Positions 34,345 to 42,864 of a DNA stretch of 64,000 bases are shown in pieces. A program made the translations under genes and the position numbers. Each line of letters begins with the position of its first letter. The stretch's first letter is position 1. This stretch comes from Pseudoalteromonas denitrificans DSM 6059 (GTDB lineage Bacteria > Pseudomonadota > Gammaproteobacteria > Enterobacterales > Alteromonadaceae): assembly GCF_900112265.1 (NCBI RefSeq), contig NZ_FOLO01000027.1:1-64000 (forward strand), written 5' to 3'. The notes below the pieces were generated by a model. It saw nothing but the letters and a program-made list of their open reading frames with translations, was not told the origin of the DNA and searched no databases.

Positions 34345-34911
34345 TTATTTTAGTTCTGAGAAAAACTCACTAACATCATGTCTGTGAGGTTTAATGAAAT
34401 CATTTGCAGCAGTACCTAAATAAAGATATCCCACGATTTCATCTTGTTCAGATAAATTTAAAGCAGCTTTAACATGATTACAACTGGCATAACTTCCCGT
34501 CCTCCAAACTCCAGCTAAACCTTGTGCATATGCCGCCTGTTGCATCGCCATAACAGCACACCCAGCAGATTGAATTTGCTCAACTCTGGGCACTTTTAAG
34601 TGTTCTTTATATTTAGCAATTGCAATAATGATCAAAGGTGCACGCATTGGCATTTCTTTTGACCTTTCAATGGCTTTTGCATCTGCTGGTATCTGTGGAT
34701 TTAAAGTTGCAATAGCAGATTGATGATAAATCTCACCCAGTAACTTACGTTTATCTCCTTGCACAATAATAAATTGCCAAGGTGTTAAGGCACCATGATC
34801 TGGTACTTTTAAAGCAGCTTGCTTTATAATATTGAGTTGCTCCTGATTTGGGCCCGGAGCTTGAAGCTTACTATCAGATTGGCGGTTTAAAAGTAAATCT
34901 AGTGCATTCAT
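34345..34911 (-). CDS. Nitroreductase family protein, YdjA-like
   Basis: The 188-residue FMN enzyme shows RQSDSKLQAPGPNQEQLNII and VPDHGALTPWQFIIVQGDKR, the YdjA opening. GVWRTGSYASCNHVKAALNL and DEIVGYLYLGTA near the end are typical. It is shorter than NfsA/NfsB and lacks their extra helices, as in YdjA. It uses NAD(P)H and FMN to reduce nitro or quinone compounds. The physiological substrate is unknown. It is flanked by the DoxX gene on the same strand, about 170 bp upstream of that gene's end. Confidence 0.88.
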   Translation of the reverse strand: MNALDLLLNRQSDSKLQAPGPNQEQLNIIKQAALKVPDHGALTPWQFIIVQGDKRKLLGEIYHQSAIATLNPQIPADAKAIERSKEMPMRAPLIIIAIAKYKEHLKVPRVEQIQSAGCAVMAMQQAAYAQGLAGVWRTGSYASCNHVKAALNLSEQDEIVGYLYLGTAANDFIKPHRHDVSEFFSELK

Positions 34912-35009
34912 AGTTTTGTTATTTCACATCAATTATTGTTAAATTAATGTGAGAATAACAAAGTTACAATAATAGGTATAACGTATTGTTAAATTATTTT
35001 ATAGAATCA

Positions 35010-35696
35010 TTATTTCTTTGTACCAGAGCGAGTCAACCAATAATCCATGCTGGTAATACGTCCACCTCCTGAAAAGAACAAACTTAATAACATAACAAAA
35101 TAGGTCACTGAAAACTCAATACCGTTATTTAAAATAACCGGTTTGCCTTTTTCATAGAGGTAATCAGGAAAGCCATTAACTTCAATTATTTCTTTAATTT
35201 TATCTAATCGCTTTTTGGCTTCTATACTGTTTTGTAAACTGTCTTTAGCACCTGGAATAGATAACCAATCAAGTACTTTGGCCGCACTGGTATTTGGATT
35301 AGTTGGTGTAACAGCAAACCAGCCATTATCCCAATGTACAGTTGTTGCTGCAATAAGCATAGTGAACATAAGCGGTATCACTGTAATTCTGGTAAATAAC
35401 CCTATCAGAAGAAACCACCCACCTAAAAACTCAGTCCAACCAGCTAAAAAAGCAAGCAAATCAGGAAAAGGTAAACCTAGTCCCCATTGTGTATTACCAA
35501 ACCAAGCCACAACATTCGGATCTGCCAACACAGCATTAATAGCTCCATCCCACGGAGCACTGATGCCTAATTTATTATAACCCGCAATAATCATCACAGG
35601 CGCTAAAATAAGTCTAAATAAAAGCGGTGCTAAACCTGACGCTATTTGTGATTTATCGACACTGGTATGATAAAAATGTATTACTTTTTGTAGCAT
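35010..35696 (-). CDS. DoxX family membrane protein
   Basis: The 228-residue protein starts at ATG 35696 (MLQKVIHFYHTSVDKSQ), which has AAGG at the right distance; the open frame extends to 35741. DoxX features include APLLFRLILAPVMIIAGYNK, DLLAFLAGWTEFLGGWFLLI and TRITVIPLMFTMLIAA. A polar insertion (about 125-190) splits the helices, and the end has FVMLLSLFFSGGGR. DoxX-like proteins are linked with redox and thiol-stress functions, with no firm activity known here. Confidence 0.85.
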   Translation of the reverse strand: MLQKVIHFYHTSVDKSQIASGLAPLLFRLILAPVMIIAGYNKLGISAPWDGAINAVLADPNVVAWFGNTQWGLGLPFPDLLAFLAGWTEFLGGWFLLIGLFTRITVIPLMFTMLIAATTVHWDNGWFAVTPTNPNTSAAKVLDWLSIPGAKDSLQNSIEAKKRLDKIKEIIEVNGFPDYLYEKGKPVILNNGIEFSVTYFVMLLSLFFSGGGRITSMDYWLTRSGTKK

Positions 35697-35783
35697 ATTT
35701 GAAACCTTGTAAATTGATAAAACAATTAATCTTTTTAACAAATAACCAAGACCTAGAAATAGAGGGTTTTATTTCAAAAAATA

Positions 35784-35818
35784 AAAAGCCCACTCAATAA
35801 GATTAGTGGGCTTTTTTT
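35784..35818. terminator. Terminator between doxX and fadH
   Basis: AAAAGCCCACT-CAATAAGATT-AGTGGGCTTTT has A-/T-runs on both sides. It serves fadH on the minus strand and separates it from the DoxX gene. Confidence 0.85.
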
Positions 35819-35852
35819 ATTTTACATTTAAATTAGATCTAAATTTAATTAT

Positions 35853-37853
35853 TTAAATTACTCTGGCAATCTCTAATGCTTCCAAAATCGCTCTTTTTGC
35901 ATCAATAGATTGGGCCAATTTAGCACCACCTATGACATGTATATTTGAATTTTCTTTTTCCGCTTCGTAGCTTTTGGTATTTGATACTTGTCCTATACAA
36001 GCAATAACTGTATCAACATCTAAAAAACGTGTTTCATTATTTTCTTTTATTTCTAAACCTTTGTTGCTAAAACTTACATAGTGACAATCTGATATTTGCT
36101 CCACTTTTTGTTGCTTTGCAACTTGTCGATGGATCCACCCTGTTGTTTTACCTAAGTCAGAACCAAACCGTCCAGCACTACGCTTTAACATATAAATTTT
36201 ATCTTTTGCTTGTTCATTTTGCTGCTTTGTTTCAATACCCCATTGAGTTTGGAATTCCTCAATCGATTTATCAGCAGGTTCAGCCAAAAATGCAACCATA
36301 TCAAAGCCGATACCACCAGCACCTAAAATCGCCACTTTTTTACCAACCTCAACTTCACCTTTTATGACTTCATCATAAGCCAAAATACGTTTGCCATCGC
36401 TACACTCTATATTTGCCAATCTAGGTCGCACACCCGTAGAAAATACAATGTCATCGTATTGATCTTTCATTTCAGGATTAAAAGCAGTATTTAATTCAAT
36501 GTTTATATTCAGCTTTGCTAATTCATTCTTGAAATAACTTAACGTAAAATTAAAGTCTTCTTTTCCGGGAATTCGCATCGCCAAATTAAATTGACCACCC
36601 ATGCTTGCTGACTTTTCAATTAAGGTCACCTTATGACCACGTTTTGCTAAATAGCACGCACACGACATACCCGCAGGTCCAGCCCCCACAACTAATACAT
36701 TTTTAGCTTTAGGTGCCTTTTCTAGTGCATATTCCAATTCATAACCTGCCTGTGGATTTACCAGACAAGTTGCGCGTTTACCTTTAAAAACATTATCTAA
36801 ACACCCTTGATTACACGCAATACAAATATTGATATTGTCACTTTGCTTTTTCTGATATTTAATAAAAAAATCAGGATCAGCTAATAAGGGCCTTGCCATT
36901 GAAATTAAATCAGCCTGGTTGTCATTTAATATTTGATTCGCTATATCTGGCGTATTGATTCGATTAACGGCAATAACAGGTACTGATACCATTTGCTTTA
37001 ATTGCTCAGACGAACGCTTAAAAGCCCCTTGTGGTACCATACTTGCGATTGTTGGCACTCTTGCTTCATGCCAGCCAATACCCGTATTGAATATATCAAC
37101 ACCTGCTCGTTCTAATGTTTTTGCTTGTTCTTCAACCTCTGTTATTGTTGAACCATTTTCTACTAAATCAAGCATAGAGAGACGAAAGATTATAATAAAA
37201 TCTTTTGGCACTAGACTTCTAACTGCTTTTACAATTTCACATGCAAAACGCATGCGGTTTTCATTACTTCCTCCCCATTTATCTTGTCTTTTGTTTGTTC
37301 TAGGTGCCATAAACTCATTAATTAAATAGCCTTCAGACCCCATGATTTCTACACCGTCATATCCTGCTTTTTGCGCTAAATATGCAGAACGTGCAAAAGA
37401 TTTTATTGTTGACTTAATGGCACTTTGAGACATTTCCTTTGGTTTAAATGGGTTAATTGGTGCTTTTATCGCGCTGGGTGCTGTATTTAATGGATGATAT
37501 GCATAACGCCCTGCATGTAATAGCTGTAAACAAATTTTACCGTCGTGCTTATGAACAACTTGTGTTATAGGCTTATGTTTTACAACATCTATCCACGAAT
37601 TGAACGATGATGAAAATGGCGTTAATTTGCCTCTTAGGTTAGGACTATAACCACCTGTAATGATTAAACCGACACCACCTTTTGCTCTTGCTTCATAAAA
37701 AGCACGTAATTTACTACGGTTACGCAGTCCTTCTTCAAGCCCTGTGTGCATAGAGCCCATAACTAACCGGTTTTTAAGTGCGTTGTTTTTTAGTTCTAAT
37801 TTTTTTTCTAACATTTTGATTCTTTCATAACTGGTCATACCTGCTAGCGACAT
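35853..37853 (-). CDS. fadH: 2,4-dienoyl-CoA reductase (NADPH)
   Basis: The 666-residue enzyme reduces 2,4-dienoyl-CoA esters with NADPH during beta-oxidation of unsaturated fatty acids. The N-terminal FMN TIM barrel has LKNRLVMGSMHTGLEE, LLHAGRYAYHP, GYDGVEIMGSEGYLINEF and NTGIGWHEARVPT. The 4Fe-4S cluster cysteines are in CIACNQGCLDNVFKGK and the following ATCLVNP. The FAD/NADPH half begins NVLVVGAGPAGMSCACYLA and has VAILGAGGIGFDMVAF. The order matches E. coli FadH over its whole length. The N-terminal start may be Met1, Met6 or Met14. Confidence 0.95.
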   Translation of the reverse strand: MSLAGMTSYERIKMLEKKLELKNNALKNRLVMGSMHTGLEEGLRNRSKLRAFYEARAKGGVGLIITGGYSPNLRGKLTPFSSSFNSWIDVVKHKPITQVVHKHDGKICLQLLHAGRYAYHPLNTAPSAIKAPINPFKPKEMSQSAIKSTIKSFARSAYLAQKAGYDGVEIMGSEGYLINEFMAPRTNKRQDKWGGSNENRMRFACEIVKAVRSLVPKDFIIIFRLSMLDLVENGSTITEVEEQAKTLERAGVDIFNTGIGWHEARVPTIASMVPQGAFKRSSEQLKQMVSVPVIAVNRINTPDIANQILNDNQADLISMARPLLADPDFFIKYQKKQSDNINICIACNQGCLDNVFKGKRATCLVNPQAGYELEYALEKAPKAKNVLVVGAGPAGMSCACYLAKRGHKVTLIEKSASMGGQFNLAMRIPGKEDFNFTLSYFKNELAKLNINIELNTAFNPEMKDQYDDIVFSTGVRPRLANIECSDGKRILAYDEVIKGEVEVGKKVAILGAGGIGFDMVAFLAEPADKSIEEFQTQWGIETKQQNEQAKDKIYMLKRSAGRFGSDLGKTTGWIHRQVAKQQKVEQISDCHYVSFSNKGLEIKENNETRFLDVDTVIACIGQVSNTKSYEAEKENSNIHVIGGAKLAQSIDAKRAILEALEIARVI

Positions 37854-37984
37854 TAACGATTTTTACAATTATTATCAAGATAAACAATTCGTAACTATTT
37901 AAATTTAAGTTTGTCTAAAAAATACGGTATTATGTGAAATATAGCTTTTTCTAATTTATTTACGCATTATTTAAGGATCTAATT

Positions 37985-39850
37985 TTGATTAAGAAGTTTT
38001 TTATTGGGTTTTGGAATACATTAAATTTTTCCAGAAGACTCATCCTTAATTTTTTCTTTTTGTTTATTGTTATAGCAATTGTCATTGCTGCCAGCTCAAA
38101 TGAAGATGAAATAATTATCGAGCCAGGTTCGGCACTGGTATTAAACATTTCCGGTTTTATTGTTGAACAACAAAAATATGTTGACCCATTTGAAGCTGCT
38201 ATTGGCGACTCAATGGGAAAAAGCGATGAGCCACCAGAAATTTTATTAGACGATATAATCACTGCTATTGATAGCGCAGCCTCAGATAAAAATATTAAAG
38301 TGATGGTACTCGACTTACGTAACATGCGTAATACTCACTTAAATAAACTTAAAGAAGTTAGCGATGCTTTAATTAGATTCAAAAATGCCAAAAAGAAAAT
38401 AATTGCCACAGGTGATTATTATTCTCAAGCACAATATTATTTAGCTGCTTACGCCGATGAAATATCTATGCATCCTTATGGTTGGATGGGTGTTGAAGGT
38501 TATGCTATGTATCCTATGTATTTTAAAGACGCTATAGAGAAACTATCTGTATCTCAGCATATTTTCCGTGTAGGAACTTATAAATCGGCCGTTGAACCTT
38601 TTATAAGAAATAACATGTCAGAGCCCGCAAAAGCATCAGCTCAAGCTTGGTTAGGTGCATTATGGCAAGAATACAAAACAGATATCGCACTGCAACGTAA
38701 TTTTGATATAAATAACTTTGATGAAAAAATGGATGATTTTTTATCTAAATTCAAAACAGCAAATGGTGACTCCGGTCAGTATGCACTAGATAATGGCTGG
38801 GTTGACTCATTAAAAACAAAAGAAGAAATTCGCCAACAATTAATTGCCTTAGTGGGTAAAGATATCAAAGGTAAAAGTTTTAAGCGTGTTTCTTTAAAAG
38901 ACTATTTAAAAACAATTAAACCACCCATCCCATTTATTAATCCATTAACAGAAAAAGTAGCTATTGTGGTTGCAAAAGGAAATATTGTAGATGGTAAACG
39001 TAAAGCCGGACAAATAGGCGGAGACTCTACAGCCGCATTACTTCGTAAAGCGCGTTTAGATGAAAAAGTTAAAGCCGTTGTTTTACGTATAGACTCAGGT
39101 GGCGGAAGCATGTTTGCCTCTGAAGTTATTCGTGCTGAAGTTTTAGCACTTAAAGAATCTGGTAAACCAGTTATTGCATCTATGAGTTCTGTTGCTGCCT
39201 CTGGTGGCTATTGGATAGCATCCGCAGCCAATGAAATCTGGGCTGCACCGAGTACCATTACAGGCTCTATTGGTATCTTTGGTACTATCATGACATTCGA
39301 TAAAACCTTAGCTAAATTAGGTGTTTACTCTGACGGTGTTTCAACAACTGAAATGGCTGGTTTTTCTCCAATGCGTGAGCTCAACCCTAAGCTAGGTCAA
39401 ATGATCCAAATGAGCATTGAACGCGGTTATGAACGTTTCTTAACGATCGTTGGTGAAGCTCGAGGACTGAGTATTGAAGAAGTTGATGCGATAGCCCAAG
39501 GCCGAGTTTGGATCGCAAGTAAAGCTAAAGAATTAGGTTTAGTTGACCACTTAGGTAATAAGCAAGATGCTATTGAAGCTGCTGCTAAACTTGCAAGCCT
39601 TAAGTATTATGATGTGATCACAATTGAACAAGAATTATCAACTAAAGATAAATTTATTCAAGAGCTATTAAGTAATGCACATGTTAAAAGCTTTTTAAAT
39701 CTTGAACAAAATGATAATACCTTTGAAGCCGGTTTACAAAGCCAAGTTGGTTCTATGATTTATAAATTACATTCTCAAGTGCAATCACTTAAAGATTATA
39801 ATGATCCAAATGCCGTATACGCCCGTTGTTTAGTATGTGACATAAACTAG
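37985..39850 (+). CDS. sppA: Signal peptide peptidase SppA, 67-kDa type
   Basis: The 621-residue protein starts at TTG 37985 behind AAGGATCTAATT. An N-terminal anchor (ILNFFFLFIVIAIVIAA) precedes two S49 domains. The catalytic lysine is in FRVGTYKSAVEPFI (about residue 200) and the serine in MSSVAASGGYWIAS (about 406), as expected for the long SppA in which each half supplies one residue. It degrades cleaved signal peptides at the periplasmic face of the inner membrane. It precedes ansA, separated by a terminator. Confidence 0.95.
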   Translation: MIKKFFIGFWNTLNFSRRLILNFFFLFIVIAIVIAASSNEDEIIIEPGSALVLNISGFIVEQQKYVDPFEAAIGDSMGKSDEPPEILLDDIITAIDSAASDKNIKVMVLDLRNMRNTHLNKLKEVSDALIRFKNAKKKIIATGDYYSQAQYYLAAYADEISMHPYGWMGVEGYAMYPMYFKDAIEKLSVSQHIFRVGTYKSAVEPFIRNNMSEPAKASAQAWLGALWQEYKTDIALQRNFDINNFDEKMDDFLSKFKTANGDSGQYALDNGWVDSLKTKEEIRQQLIALVGKDIKGKSFKRVSLKDYLKTIKPPIPFINPLTEKVAIVVAKGNIVDGKRKAGQIGGDSTAALLRKARLDEKVKAVVLRIDSGGGSMFASEVIRAEVLALKESGKPVIASMSSVAASGGYWIASAANEIWAAPSTITGSIGIFGTIMTFDKTLAKLGVYSDGVSTTEMAGFSPMRELNPKLGQMIQMSIERGYERFLTIVGEARGLSIEEVDAIAQGRVWIASKAKELGLVDHLGNKQDAIEAAAKLASLKYYDVITIEQELSTKDKFIQELLSNAHVKSFLNLEQNDNTFEAGLQSQVGSMIYKLHSQVQSLKDYNDPNAVYARCLVCDIN

Positions 39851-39901
39851 TCAATATTAGACTCATTAAGCTTGAGTCGAACGCATATTAAGTATATAAA
39901 G

Positions 39902-39927
39902 AGCCCAGTAATTTAACTGGGCTTTTT
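39902..39927 (+). terminator. Terminator after sppA
   Basis: GCCCAGT-AATTTA-ACTGGGC followed by TTTTTT lies about 50 bp after the sppA stop. Confidence 0.9.
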
Positions 39928-39959
39928 TATTATAAGCCCTTATTATTTTTGAGCATAAT

Positions 39960-40970
39960 ATGAAAAGAAAACGTATTTATATTGCCTATACTGGCGGTAC
40001 TATCGGGATGAAAAAATCAGCGAGGGGGTATATCCCTGCAGATGGTTATCTCACTGAAACAGTGAAGGCCAGTGCTGAATTTAGTCGTGATGAAATGCCT
40101 TTATTTGATATCCATGAATATCAACCTTTAATTGACTCATCAGATATGTCTCCAGCCCACTGGCAAATGATAGCCGATGATATTAAAAGTAAATATCAGG
40201 ATTATGATGGTTTTGTTGTATTGCATGGTACAGATACTATGGCCTATACCGCATCTGCATTATCCTTTATGTTTGAAAACTTGACCAAACCTGTTATTGT
40301 CACAGGCTCTCAAATCCCCCTTTCACAACTAAGATCTGATGGTCAGGTAAACCTACTAAATGCAATGTTTTTAGCCGCTAATTATCCAATTGCTGAAGTG
40401 AGTTTATTTTTTAACAACCAACTTTTTCGTGGTAATCGCGCAACTAAAATTCATGCTGATGGCTTTAATGCATTTGGTTCACCCAATTTAGACCCTCTTG
40501 CATTGTCTGGAATTAGTATCGAATTAGTTAAAGGTACATTAAGTCCTTATATTGAAAATGAATTAGATGTATGTTCTATTACACCGCAAAACATCGGAGT
40601 GTTACATTTATACCCTGGGATCAGCAATGATGTTGTGCAAAGCCTTTTAAAAGGAAAGCTAAAAGCCTTAGTATTATTAAGTTTTGGTGTAGGCAATGCA
40701 CCACAGGAGCCTGAATTTTTAAAATTATTAGAAGATGCTAGCCAGCGTGGCGTTGTAATAATCAACCTCACCCAATGTTTGAAAGGCAGTGTTAATATGG
40801 GTGGATACGCAACAGGTAACGCACTATTAAATGTTGGCGTTATAAGTGGTTATGATATGACATTAGAAGCCTGTTTAACGAAACTACATTATCTATTAAG
40901 TCAAAGCCTTGAAACTGAGACTATCAGGCATTTAATGCAAGACAATTTACGTGGTGAATTAGAAAGATAA
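39960..40970 (+). CDS. ansA: Cytoplasmic L-asparaginase I
   Basis: The 336-residue enzyme hydrolyses asparagine to aspartate and ammonia. The first active-site motif is IYIAYTGGTIGMKKS (Thr near 10-13) and the second is GFVVLHGTDTMAYTASALSF (HGTDT, about 85-95). No signal peptide is present, so it is the type I cytoplasmic form. NLTQCLKGSVNMGGYATG and the C-terminal ALLN...AC-TKLHYLLS match AnsA over its usual length. It follows sppA, an order seen in related bacteria. Confidence 0.95.
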   Translation: MKRKRIYIAYTGGTIGMKKSARGYIPADGYLTETVKASAEFSRDEMPLFDIHEYQPLIDSSDMSPAHWQMIADDIKSKYQDYDGFVVLHGTDTMAYTASALSFMFENLTKPVIVTGSQIPLSQLRSDGQVNLLNAMFLAANYPIAEVSLFFNNQLFRGNRATKIHADGFNAFGSPNLDPLALSGISIELVKGTLSPYIENELDVCSITPQNIGVLHLYPGISNDVVQSLLKGKLKALVLLSFGVGNAPQEPEFLKLLEDASQRGVVIINLTQCLKGSVNMGGYATGNALLNVGVISGYDMTLEACLTKLHYLLSQSLETETIRHLMQDNLRGELER

Positions 40971-40983
40971 GTTCTCATACAAT

Positions 40984-41012
40984 AAAGGCTTGATGTTTGT
41001 TATCAAGCCTTT
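40984..41012. terminator. Bidirectional terminator between ansA and rhlE
   Basis: AAAGGCTTGAT-GTTTGTT-ATCAAGCCTTT is an 11-bp stem with flanking A/T-runs between convergent genes. Confidence 0.85.
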
Positions 41013-41033
41013 ATTAGTTTTAGCTAAATAAGA

Positions 41034-42407
41034 TTATTCCTTATGCTTTTTAGCACTGTTCTTCCATACGTCTTGTGAACCACTTTTATTATCTGTATTT
41101 TTCTTTGATTGTGATTTATGACCAGATGAACGTTTTTTTGGCCCTTGCGGTGCTTTATCTCCATGGCGTCGTTTATTTTTTTGCTCACCTTGGCTATCAG
41201 ATACTTTTGGACTCTTTGGTTTTTTCGGCTTTTTAGGTTTGATAGGCCGTGTATCTAATCGTGTTTCAGGCACTTTATTAATAGGCTCAAAACCTTCAAC
41301 AATTTCACGTCGTAAAAGTTTTTGGATTAACCTTTCTATATCTGATAATTCATGAATATCATCTGCAGTTACGAGTGATATTGCTTCACCATTCGCTCCT
41401 GCACGTCCTGTACGACCAATACGATGTACATAATCTTCAGAAACATTTGGTAAATCATAATTCACGACATGAGGAAGTTGATCTATATCTAAACCACGAG
41501 CAACAATATCTGTTGCAACTAAAATGCGTATTTCTCCGTTTTTAAAACCTGCAAGTGCTTTAGTGCGTGCACTTTGACTTTTATTACCGTGAATTGCAGC
41601 AGCTTCAATTTTATTTTTATCTAACTGTTTAACTAGGCGATTTGCGCCATGTTTTGTGCGAGTAAAAACTAATACCTGACGCCAGTCATTTTTTTGAATA
41701 AGATGGGTTAATAAAGCTGGTTTTTTAGCTTTATCTACAGGGTGCACCCAGTGCTCTATTGTTTTTGCAGCCTTATTTGATTCAACAGATACTTCTACAG
41801 GGTTATGGATCAACCCTTTTGCTAATTTGCGAATATCATCAGAGAATGTTGCTGAAAACATTAAATTTTGACGTTTATCAGGTAATGATTTTAAAATACG
41901 TTTAATATCATGAATAAAACCCATATCTAACATACGGTCAGCTTCATCTAATACTAAAACTTCTAAATGCTTAAATTTAACAGCACCTTGATTCATTAAA
42001 TCAAGTAAACGCCCAGGTGTTGCAATTAATACATCAACCCCTTTTCTCAGTTTCATCATTTGTGGATTAATTTTAACTCCGCCAAAAACAACTGTAGAGG
42101 TAAGTGGTAAATTTTTGCTATACAGCTCAACACTTTCACTCACTTGAGCAGCGAGCTCTCGCGTAGGCGTTAAAATAAGCGCTCTAGCTTGATTAGGTCC
42201 TGCTTTTTGACCTTTAGATAATATTTCTAATAATGGTAAAGTGAATCCAGCTGTTTTACCGGTTCCGGTTTGTGCAGCGGCCATAATATCTCGGCCTTGA
42301 ATGATTGCTGGTATTGCTTTTTCCTGAATGGGTGTTGGCGTTTCATAACCCTGTTCACTGACCGCAGATAAAATGGGGGCAGATAAACCCAATGTGGTAA
42401 AGCTCAT
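41034..42407 (-). CDS. rhlE: DEAD-box RNA helicase, RhlE-like
   Basis: The 457-residue helicase has the Q-motif ([14 protein letters not shown]...YETPTPIQ), motif [26 protein letters not shown], motif II DEAD in [14 protein letters not shown], motif III SAT, and [15 protein letters not shown]. The C-terminal tail (about 390-457) is lysine-rich and low-complexity ([10 protein letters not shown]), as in RhlE proteins. It remodels RNA in ribosome assembly or decay, often in the cold. The assignment to RhlE rather than DeaD or SrmB follows length and tail. Confidence 0.9.
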   Translation of the reverse strand: MSFTTLGLSAPILSAVSEQGYETPTPIQEKAIPAIIQGRDIMAAAQTGTGKTAGFTLPLLEILSKGQKAGPNQARALILTPTRELAAQVSESVELYSKNLPLTSTVVFGGVKINPQMMKLRKGVDVLIATPGRLLDLMNQGAVKFKHLEVLVLDEADRMLDMGFIHDIKRILKSLPDKRQNLMFSATFSDDIRKLAKGLIHNPVEVSVESNKAAKTIEHWVHPVDKAKKPALLTHLIQKNDWRQVLVFTRTKHGANRLVKQLDKNKIEAAAIHGNKSQSARTKALAGFKNGEIRILVATDIVARGLDIDQLPHVVNYDLPNVSEDYVHRIGRTGRAGANGEAISLVTADDIHELSDIERLIQKLLRREIVEGFEPINKVPETRLDTRPIKPKKPKKPKSPKVSDSQGEQKNKRRHGDKAPQGPKKRSSGHKSQSKKNTDNKSGSQDVWKNSAKKHKE

Positions 42408-42597
42408 ATATTCACTCTTATCATTAATAAAATACGCTTGTGCGTCAAAGGAGGTGCACCTTACAATATCTTACTGTATCAAGCAAGAATACAGACATTA
42501 AGTCGATTTTTATTTATTATTTTAGTTGTTTATTTTGTTATTTCATCCATTCGTCTTACAATAGCCTCAATAGTATTATGTAAGTATGAGGTCTACC

Positions 42598-42750
42598 ATG
42601 AATCGTCAAAAGAAAATTAATGGCATTTTTAAAAAAAAGTTGAAGAAATTCAAATCTAAAATGCATACAAGTAACAAACCTGCTTATGTTTCAAAAGCTG
42701 AACGTGAAAAAATTGAAAATGAAAAGCAAAATACTCAAAACTGCGAGTAG
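42598..42750 (+). CDS. DUF2986 family small protein
   Basis: ATG 42598 follows GAGG and opens a 50-codon frame: MNRQKKINGIFKKKLKKFKS, then KPAYVSKAEREKIENEKQN. The basic first half and YVSKAERE motif match the small DUF2986 proteins of Shewanella and Vibrio. The function is unknown; the charge suggests RNA or ribosome binding. It is upstream of, and divergent from, the rhlE-like helicase, which may be functionally relevant. Confidence 0.8.
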   Translation: MNRQKKINGIFKKKLKKFKSKMHTSNKPAYVSKAEREKIENEKQNTQNCE

Positions 42751-42796
42751 TATTAGTTATTATACCCATCAAAAAAACCTGTTGACGGTTTAAATT

Positions 42797-42824
42797 AAAG
42801 GCGGCAAAAAAGCCGCCTTAATAT
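42797..42824. terminator. Hairpin after the DUF2986 gene
   Basis: AAGGCGGC-AAAAAA-GCCGCCTT followed by AATATTTT. The 8-bp stem lies between convergent DUF2986 and TonB receptor genes and probably ends both transcripts. Confidence 0.7.
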
Positions 42825-42864
42825 TTTAAATCGTTTATTTTAGAAAGGAACACAGGACAAAGTA